From an uncultured Rhodanobacteraceae bacterium (GTDB lineage Bacteria > Pseudomonadota > Gammaproteobacteria > Xanthomonadales > Rhodanobacteraceae): 11,442 nucleotides of DNA. The position numbers and the translations under genes were made by a program. Position 1 is the stretch's first letter, and each line of letters opens with the position of its first letter. This document shows positions 7,273 to 11,442 of the stretch, piece after piece. The notes beneath the pieces are model-generated. The model searched no databases and had not been told where the DNA came from. It saw only the letters and a list, made by a program, of their open reading frames with translations. Location: assembly GCA_913053815.1 (NCBI GenBank), contig CAJXGK010000032.1, positions 1-11,442 on the forward strand, given 5' to 3'.

Positions 7273-7692
7273 ATGAAGTACCCCCTGATCGTATTGGCTG
7301 TGCTGTTGCTGAGTGGGGCTATTGGCTTATTGGGAATGAGTAACTGGAGTTTTCATGGAATGATGGGGCTGTCAGGTGGCAGGGGACGCATGATGGGATC
7401 TCGGTCGGCGGCTCCTGCCAATGCTCCGGCAGCACTTTCTACGCATGGCTGCATGGCTTGTCATGCACTGCATCATGCTGTTGTCGGTCCGGCTTTCCAG
7501 TGGGTCGCATGGCGCTATGCAGGCCGGCCCCATGCTCAAGCAGATATAGCTGCTTTTATAGAACACGGTGGTAAGGGGCCGTGGGGTGGAGTGATGCCTG
7601 ATCTGAACGTAGCGGCCACAGATGCTACGGCACTTGCAACGTGGATTCTGGCACTGCCACCGCAAGCACCGCCGGGTAGTTCGTCTCGATAA
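7273..7692 (+). CDS. Membrane-anchored class I cytochrome c with Met/His-rich linker
   Basis: This 139-residue protein starts with a hydrophobic segment (residues 4-21) preceded by a Lys, a signal sequence or uncleaved anchor directing it to the periplasm. A linker rich in Met, His and Gly follows (22-42: Met22, His28, Met30, Met31, Met40, Met41). The heme domain has CMACH (Cys60, Cys63, His64), VGPAFQWVAWRY and GGKGPWGGVMPDL, where Met108 is the likely second heme ligand; this pattern is typical of small cytochromes of the c551/c552 type. It would carry electrons in the periplasm. ATG 7273 is preferred over the upstream in-frame TTG 7222 because the signal then starts the protein and GGGAG lies 10 nt upstream. 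It is the last gene of the copper run. Confidence 0.87.
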   Translation: MKYPLIVLAVLLLSGAIGLLGMSNWSFHGMMGLSGGRGRMMGSRSAAPANAPAALSTHGCMACHALHHAVVGPAFQWVAWRYAGRPHAQADIAAFIEHGGKGPWGGVMPDLNVAATDATALATWILALPPQAPPGSSSR

Positions 7693-7806
7693 TCGCTCCG
7701 AGGTGAATCTCTGCAACATATCAGGTCGAGAAACCAGGGGCGGGCAGAAGCCAGCGAATAATCAGGCCGTGCAGCCAGATTTGCCGAGATGCTCTCTTTA
7801 TGAGAA

Positions 7807-7842
7807 CCGCCCTGGCGACACTGGAACGTGTCGTCAAGGCGG
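7807..7842 (+). terminator. Long GC-rich stem-loop after the cytochrome c gene
   Basis: The arms 7807-7821 (CCGCCCTGGCGACAC) and 7828-7842 (GTGTCGTCAAGGCGG) pair over 15 positions with one C-A mismatch and one G-U, around a 6-nt loop TGGAAC. It is 114 nt after the cytochrome c stop. The plus-strand sequence behind it (CTTGGTCCCTTCTCTC) is pyrimidine-rich but has no true T-run. It may therefore end or protect the operon transcript rather than be a textbook terminator. A stand-alone RNA element is an alternative. Confidence 0.4.
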
Positions 7843-7864
7843 CTTGGTCCCTTCTCTCGGAAAC

Positions 7865-7902
7865 CTCTAAAAACCTGCTGTGCGAACCGATTGCGGTGTC
7901 GT
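7865..7902 (+). repeat. Second copy of the CTCTAAAAACC / TGCGAACCGATTGC motif
   Basis: This 38-bp unit matches 6825-6862 in the same orientation. The first 11 bases (CTCTAAAAACC) are identical, the TGCGA-CCGA-TGC core differs at two positions with 1-nt shifts, and TGTCGT closes both. The core GTGCGAACCGATTGC (7880-7894) is an exact 15-base match to the reverse complement of 6927-6941. The two direct copies flank the glutaredoxin and cytochrome c genes. Confidence 0.55.
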
Positions 7903-7920
7903 GTGCTCGTTCGCGCCTCG

Positions 7921-7937
7921 CCTATCTACTTGATAGG
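7921..7937. repeat. Small perfect hairpin
   Basis: CCTATC (7921-7926) and GATAGG (7932-7937) form a 6-bp stem with the loop TACTT. It lies just after the repeat copy and between two larger stem-loops. The function is unknown. Confidence 0.4.
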
Positions 7938-8023
7938 TCTCGTTGTTCACTCTTACGGCTCCTGGCACCCAGCCCGCTCGTGACAGTTTTGAGAGATCCC
8001 TTTTTATATTCCTGGTTCTACGT

Positions 8024-8062
8024 CAAGTTGAGGAGTTGCTTCATGCAACTCCTATCAACTTG
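8024..8062 (-). terminator. Strong stem-loop at the 3' end of the cytochrome-porin gene
   Basis: CAAGTTG AGGAGTTGC (8024-8039) pairs with GCAACTCCT (8045-8053) and CAACTTG (8056-8062). This gives 16 pairs with a 2-nt bulge and the loop TTCAT. It begins 13 nt after the cytochrome-porin stop codon on the minus strand. No T-run follows on either strand, so it is not a classical intrinsic terminator. It more likely protects the mRNA 3' end or acts with Rho. Confidence 0.45.
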
Positions 8063-8075
8063 GCACCGATGACCC

Positions 8076-9395
8076 TCAGAAGAAGGTGTCGAAGTACAGG
8101 TAAGTGGTGTTGTTGTCGGAGGCATTGTTGGTGAATCCGGAAAACTTGTTATAGAAGGTGTATTGCAGGCCTACGCGTAGATTTACATAGGGCTGTTTCC
8201 AGCTGGTGCGTTTGCCGAACGGAACCCAGTTCAGCTCGACGATGCCTCCTTCGGTATCCGGGGAGCCACCGTAGCGCAGCACATCGGAACTGCCGGTATT
8301 GTTGAATGTCGCTACGGTTGCGCCATAAGTATTCTCATACCAGTAGGAAGCATTCAGGTTGAGCGCATCGAGAGTGTTGTTGAGATTCGATGCCCTACCC
8401 ACTGCAACCGAGTTATTCAAAGTCTGTTTTTCGTGTACGTACAGGCCTTGCATGGTGAAACTGTGCTTGTAGTTGTTACCAAACCACTCATAGCTAGCAT
8501 CGACGCCATAATCCTGGTAATCGTCTGTACCAGGGCCCATACGCATCGGCTGCAGATTGGGGGCAAAATACATACCACCAATCTCTAGGTTGCTCTGGGC
8601 ACTTAGGTTGGTCTGATAGGCTACCCTGAGGTAAGGGGCAACGCTGTTAAGCCGTCCCATGTCCATGCCATTAACATCGTTGAGGAAGGCCTGCGATGGG
8701 ATGCGGTACCCACCTGCCTCGATGTACCATTTCCCGTCAATCTGAGTGTAAGCCGTCACGCCCAGGATGCCGTTCATAAATCCACCCATAAGAACGGGAG
8801 CCGCGGGTGCTTCAGGTGCCAGATCGGATCCTACGTAAGGGTACATCCAGCTAGGTGCTGAGTTGTAGATATCCGACATGGTCGGGCTATTATTTAGGGT
8901 GATGCCCCAGATCGCCGTATGCGAGCCAAACTGGGCTGTACGTGCGTAACGGATATCAGCCATGTCCCAACCAACAACGTCATGTTGCGCGTAGGAAACC
9001 TGGACGAACATACCTGAGTGCTCACTGATCGCACCCGCAAAATACAGCGCCGCCGTCTGCATATCCCAGTTGTTATTGGGTCCAAAGCCGGGTGCAGCCC
9101 CCCCCGCCTGTGCCGCTTGCGTATGGGTGAATGATTCCGTTATCCGTAATGATACCTTCGGAGTAAGGCCCGAACCGATCTTCAGCGAATAACCCAGCAA
9201 TTTAAACTGCCGCCCGAACGGTGTGAGCTGCGGTCCGAAGGCGCCTACGTGGCATGCTGAACAGGCCATATGGGTCTGCTGCGCATACGCAGGCACCGCG
9301 TTAGCATTAGGAGCAAGGGTTACCAACAGCAAACCCAACATACCAATAAGTGGCCATGTGGTCCACGAGATCAACCGAATTTTAAGTGTGTTCAC
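8076..9395 (-). CDS. Fused monoheme cytochrome-porin (Cyc2-like architecture)
   Basis: This 439-residue protein has a signal peptide (charged start, hydrophobic 15-28, likely cleavage after ANA at 33). A single c-heme site follows directly: MACSACH with Cys45, Cys48 and His49. The conserved-looking block VGAFGPQLTPFGRQFKLLGY comes next. The remaining roughly 370 residues are polar/aromatic alternating stretches rich in Tyr, Asn, Gly and Trp and end in a terminal Phe (YLYFDTFF), the C-terminal signature of outer-membrane beta-barrels. This is the architecture of Cyc2, the iron-oxidising outer-membrane cytochrome of acidophiles, where a small heme plug precedes a barrel. Sequence identity to Cyc2 cannot be judged here, and the electron donor or acceptor is unknown. 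The start is GTG 9395 with GGAG 7 nt upstream. It converges on the copper run. Confidence 0.78.
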   Translation of the reverse strand: MNTLKIRLISWTTWPLIGMLGLLLVTLAPNANAVPAYAQQTHMACSACHVGAFGPQLTPFGRQFKLLGYSLKIGSGLTPKVSLRITESFTHTQAAQAGGAAPGFGPNNNWDMQTAALYFAGAISEHSGMFVQVSYAQHDVVGWDMADIRYARTAQFGSHTAIWGITLNNSPTMSDIYNSAPSWMYPYVGSDLAPEAPAAPVLMGGFMNGILGVTAYTQIDGKWYIEAGGYRIPSQAFLNDVNGMDMGRLNSVAPYLRVAYQTNLSAQSNLEIGGMYFAPNLQPMRMGPGTDDYQDYGVDASYEWFGNNYKHSFTMQGLYVHEKQTLNNSVAVGRASNLNNTLDALNLNASYWYENTYGATVATFNNTGSSDVLRYGGSPDTEGGIVELNWVPFGKRTSWKQPYVNLRVGLQYTFYNKFSGFTNNASDNNTTYLYFDTFF

Positions 9396-9606
9396 TTTAC
9401 ATCTCCACAGTAAGTAGATACTGGCCGATACACGATATTTTCCGTGTCATCCGGCTATTTACAGAAAATACACTACTCCCACGTATCCCAATCTGACCTG
9501 GGTCAGATTTTGTAATAATTTTGTGAGATGGGCGGGTGACAGATTGACGCATGTGAGTAGTTGCGACAACTTTGTTGCGCTCGAACATTGATCCTGCAAA
9601 CTTAAC
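9396..9606 (-). promoter_or_regulatory. Upstream region of the cytochrome-porin gene with a strong palindrome
   Basis: This 211-bp gap separates the nuoN stop from the cytochrome-porin start. It holds a perfect palindrome, AATCTGACC (9490-9498) and GGTCAGATT (9501-9509), centred on a TG dinucleotide. This is a good candidate regulator-binding site about 95-115 bp upstream of the start codon. A smaller dyad (ACACG 9430-9434 / CGTGT 9443-9447) lies nearer the gene. AT-rich stretches between them could be -10 elements, but I cannot fix a promoter. As a hairpin, the palindrome is followed on the plus strand by a T-rich stretch, yet no plus-strand gene precedes it. The minus-strand frame through this gap is not protein-like. 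Confidence 0.45.
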
Positions 9607-10995
9607 TTAGCCGATAGTATTGAGTATCAGTTGGGCTGACAGTCCCAGCCCAATGGTGACAAACAGCGCCACCAGCCACACGATCCGAACCATAAACGGG
9701 TTTCTGTCGGCGGGCGCTGGAGTGGAGTCTGCGTTTTCGTCGCTACGGTACATGGGCACGATAATGCGCAAGTACACTGCCAGCGACACAACGCTGTTGA
9801 GAATGGCCACCACAGCAAGCCAGGTAAAATGGGCATCGATGGCGGCACCGAACAGCAGAAATTTTCCGGCAAATCCTGCCAGGGGGGGGATGCCGACCAG
9901 AGACAGGAGAAAGATCGTCATGGCGATGCTGGTGAGGGGGTGGGTACGCCCCACGCCAGAAAAGTCATGGATAGTGCGGCCTGTACCTTGAACAATGGCG
10001 AAGGCCCCGAGATTCATGGCGGCATAGGCGGCGGCGAAGACGACCAGAGAGGTAATGGCCAGGGGGCTTATCCCGATGGCTACAATGCCCAGCAAGAAAT
10101 AACCGGCCTGGGCGATGGAAGAATAGGCGAGCAGCCTGACAATATTGTCCTGTGCCAGCGCCGCCAGATAGCCCCAGGTCATGGTTAGCACGGCCACTGC
10201 GGCGACCACAAGCGGCCAGCCTGTAGTGGTCGGCAGGTCACGAACCACCTGGGCCAGAGCAAAGAGCGCGCCAATCTTCGGCACCACGGAAAGATAGGCG
10301 GCGACCGATATCGGGGCACCTTGGTAAGCGTCGGGAGCCCAGAAGTGGAAGGGCGCCAGAGATGCTTTGTAGCCCAGACCGGTGATGACTGCCACCAGGC
10401 CGAGAGCTGCGGCAAGAGGGGTCTTGTCGAGGCGCCCCAGATCAGTCAGTAAAGTAGATCCGGTTCCCCCGAACCAGTAGGTCAGGCCGAAAATCATCAC
10501 TCCACCGGTTACCGATGCGAATACAAAGAATTTCATGGCCGCTTCGGTGGCCGCGTCATCGCGAGGGTACGCCACCAGGGCGAAGGCCCCCAGCGAGGAC
10601 AACAGCACCCCCAGCACCAGAAACATAGTGTCGCCGCTTCCCGCCAGCACCAGTGCTCCAAAGGTGGTGAAGCAGAGCAGGCTGTATACGGTTCCTTCCC
10701 GATCAGTGCCGGCGAGTTCGGCCCGTGCCAGCAGTAGGGCCAGGATGGTTGTTGGCAACAAGATCAGCTTGGCCCAGACACTCAGGGTGTCGATACGGAA
10801 GGTGTTGCCGAAGATGCCTAGATTAAGACCCAGCAAAGGCCAACTCAGGCCCGTAGCAACCAGCAAAGCCGCAATCGCAAAGATCAGGGCTGCTCGGGGC
10901 CGTCGCAACATTTCGAAGACCAGTGCCCCGGCCCCGGCGATGAGGACCATCATCTCTGCGGTGATAAACGATAAGTCGTGGGCCATCTGACTCAT
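9607..10995 (-). CDS. nuoN: NADH-quinone oxidoreductase subunit N
   Basis: NuoN is one of the three antiporter-like proton-pumping subunits of respiratory complex I, in the inner membrane. The 462 residues are nearly all membrane helices, close to the usual length (about 480). The family hallmark WAPDAYQGAP (220-228) is present. Lysines of the proton path are seen at GYKASLAPFHF (Lys210), VVPKIGA (Lys240) and GFAGKF (Lys378), and YSSIAQAG (291-298) is also typical. The start is uncertain: ATG 10995 (MSQMAHDL) or ATG 10986 (MAHDL). The frame is open further upstream, but that part reads through the gap to nuoM. It follows nuoM after 16 nt, the standard gene order. There is no clear terminator after its stop. 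Confidence 0.94.
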   Translation of the reverse strand: MSQMAHDLSFITAEMMVLIAGAGALVFEMLRRPRAALIFAIAALLVATGLSWPLLGLNLGIFGNTFRIDTLSVWAKLILLPTTILALLLARAELAGTDREGTVYSLLCFTTFGALVLAGSGDTMFLVLGVLLSSLGAFALVAYPRDDAATEAAMKFFVFASVTGGVMIFGLTYWFGGTGSTLLTDLGRLDKTPLAAALGLVAVITGLGYKASLAPFHFWAPDAYQGAPISVAAYLSVVPKIGALFALAQVVRDLPTTTGWPLVVAAVAVLTMTWGYLAALAQDNIVRLLAYSSIAQAGYFLLGIVAIGISPLAITSLVVFAAAYAAMNLGAFAIVQGTGRTIHDFSGVGRTHPLTSIAMTIFLLSLVGIPPLAGFAGKFLLFGAAIDAHFTWLAVVAILNSVVSLAVYLRIIVPMYRSDENADSTPAPADRNPFMVRIVWLVALFVTIGLGLSAQLILNTIG

Positions 10996-11011
10996 TCCGG
11001 TCAAGTTTCCA

Positions 11012-11179
11012 TTAGAAATGCAGGGCTGCGGTGGTCTGGTGAATCGTATCCAGCAGCAGGGAGGGGGCGATACCAACGACGATGATCAGCACCACAAGTG
11101 GCACCAGTACCAGTACCTCACGGGTATTCAGATCGGCCATGCCCACCCATTTCTCCCGGGGTGCGCCGAGAAAGATCTG
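11012..11179 (-). pseudogene. nuoM: NADH-quinone oxidoreductase subunit M, C-terminal 55 residues only
   Basis: These are the last 55 residues of NuoM: QIFLGAPREKW, ADLNTREVLVLVPLV, a final hydrophobic helix and a hydrophilic end. The QxFLG...KW...DLNxRE pattern is the conserved tail of this complex I subunit, which is normally about 500 residues. The gene lies directly before nuoN, as expected. Upstream of Gln at 11177-11179 the same frame stays open to 11311, but that stretch no longer looks like NuoM, because it is the antisense of a dehydrogenase gene. So nuoM is cut at about 11174-11182, either by a real rearrangement or by an assembly join. Confidence 0.82.
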
Positions 11180-11442
11180 GCTAATCTGACGCGCGCGCTT
11201 GCGGTCGAAATTGGCGAGTTTGGCATCACCGCCAACTATGTGCAGCCGGGTGGCGTAATGACACCTGACAGCCGCGATGTATTTCGCATGGACAAGGCGT
11301 TGCGGGATCACTGCATCAAAAACTCGGCGGCGCGCCGCCTGGGTGAGCCGGTCGACATCGCGAAAGTTGTGTTGTTTCTGGCCAGCGGTGATGCGGTGTT
11401 CGTCAGCGGCAGCGGTATCGCTGTTGATGGCGGTCGCACCGA
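11177..11442 (+). CDS. Short-chain dehydrogenase/reductase, C-terminal fragment (partial at both ends)
   Basis: An open frame runs to the right edge with clear SDR features: LANLTRALAVEIGEFGITANYVQPGG, where the helix after the catalytic Lys leads into the conserved N-x-x-x-PG segment, then ARRLGEPVDIAKVVLFLAS, and VSGSGIAVDGG, the usual end of classical SDRs. About 88 residues are visible. The Rossmann start (TGxxxGxG) and the YxxxK active site, roughly 150 residues, are missing; to the left the DNA is the nuoM end on the other strand. No start codon or ribosome site precedes it. Substrate specificity cannot be told. It is probably a truncated gene or half of a chimeric join. Confidence 0.85.
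   Translation, partial: MANLTRALAVEIGEFGITANYVQPGGVMTPDSRDVFRMDKALRDHCIKNSAARRLGEPVDIAKVVLFLASGDAVFVSGSGIAVDGGRT

Larger units (their letters stand above)
7693..8075. other. Gene-less 383-bp region with stem-loops
   Basis: This region lies between two convergent genes, the small cytochrome c and the cytochrome-porin. A 90-codon frame exists (7800-8072) but has no ribosome site, no recognisable domain, and runs through the hairpins, so I do not call it. The region contains three stem-loops (7807-7842, 7921-7937, 8024-8062) and one copy of the repeat shared with the copZ-grx gap (7865-7902). Confidence 0.6.

Noticed and set aside
7800..8072. Ninety-codon plus-strand frame in the gene-less region
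   Set aside because: It has no ribosome site or recognisable domain, and it runs through three hairpins and the intergenic repeat.
9397..9588. Sixty-three-codon minus-strand frame upstream of the cytochrome-porin
   Set aside because: It spans the palindrome and the ribosome site of the next gene, its composition is not protein-like, and no family is recognised.
11180..11311. Upstream part of the minus-strand frame that ends as NuoM (a 99-residue frame from 11311)
   Set aside because: The first 40 or so residues do not resemble NuoM and lie antisense to a clear SDR coding frame. Only the tail from about 11179 is real.
1..11442. tRNA, rRNA or CRISPR arrays
   Set aside because: I saw no cloverleaf, ribosomal RNA segment or regularly spaced repeat array on either strand.

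Overview
The window looks like a piece of chromosome from a respiring, Gram-negative gammaproteobacterium-like organism. The reasons are an S-methyl-5'-thioinosine phosphorylase of the Pseudomonas type, an MsbA-related ABC exporter, proton-pumping NADH dehydrogenase genes (nuoM-nuoN), c-type cytochromes and an outer-membrane beta-barrel protein. A chemolithotrophic or metal-rich lifestyle is plausible from the cytochrome and copper content, but that is inference and no genus can be named.

Layout. (1) 1-647, plus strand: 3' part of a purine/methylthioinosine phosphorylase. (2) 817-1023, plus strand: a cold-shock protein with a 169-nt leader. (3) 1093-2874, minus strand: an MsbA-like half-size ABC exporter, followed by a hairpin/T-run terminator at 1031-1073. 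(4) 3109-7692, plus strand: a copper/redox gene run: MerR-family regulator, copA Cu(I)-ATPase, DUF302 protein, copZ-like chaperone, a small CPDC glutaredoxin, and a membrane-anchored Met/His-rich cytochrome c. (5) 7693-8075: no convincing gene, but three stem-loops and a copy of a repeat also found upstream of the glutaredoxin gene. (6) 8076-9395, minus strand: a fused cytochrome-porin (Cyc2-like architecture). (7) 9607-10995, minus strand: nuoN, preceded by the last 55 codons of nuoM. (8) From about 11177 to the end: the C-terminal part of a short-chain dehydrogenase on the plus strand, abutting the nuoM fragment at an abrupt junction.

How the genes work together. The MerR protein probably controls its own promoter, whose 20-bp spacer is typical of MerR-activated promoters. 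It therefore probably also controls the copA run behind it. CopZ would hand Cu(I) to CopA for export to the periplasm, and the glutaredoxin would handle thiol redox in the cytoplasm. The small cytochrome c sits in the periplasm on a membrane anchor. The convergent cytochrome-porin could pass electrons across the outer membrane to such a cytochrome, but nothing here proves they are partners.

Main points for a second look: the regulator has Met at the position that is Ser in CueR, with a longer metal loop; a repeat flanks the glutaredoxin-cytochrome pair; the cytochrome-porin lies next to copper genes; and the nuoM/SDR junction is either a real rearrangement or an assembly chimera.
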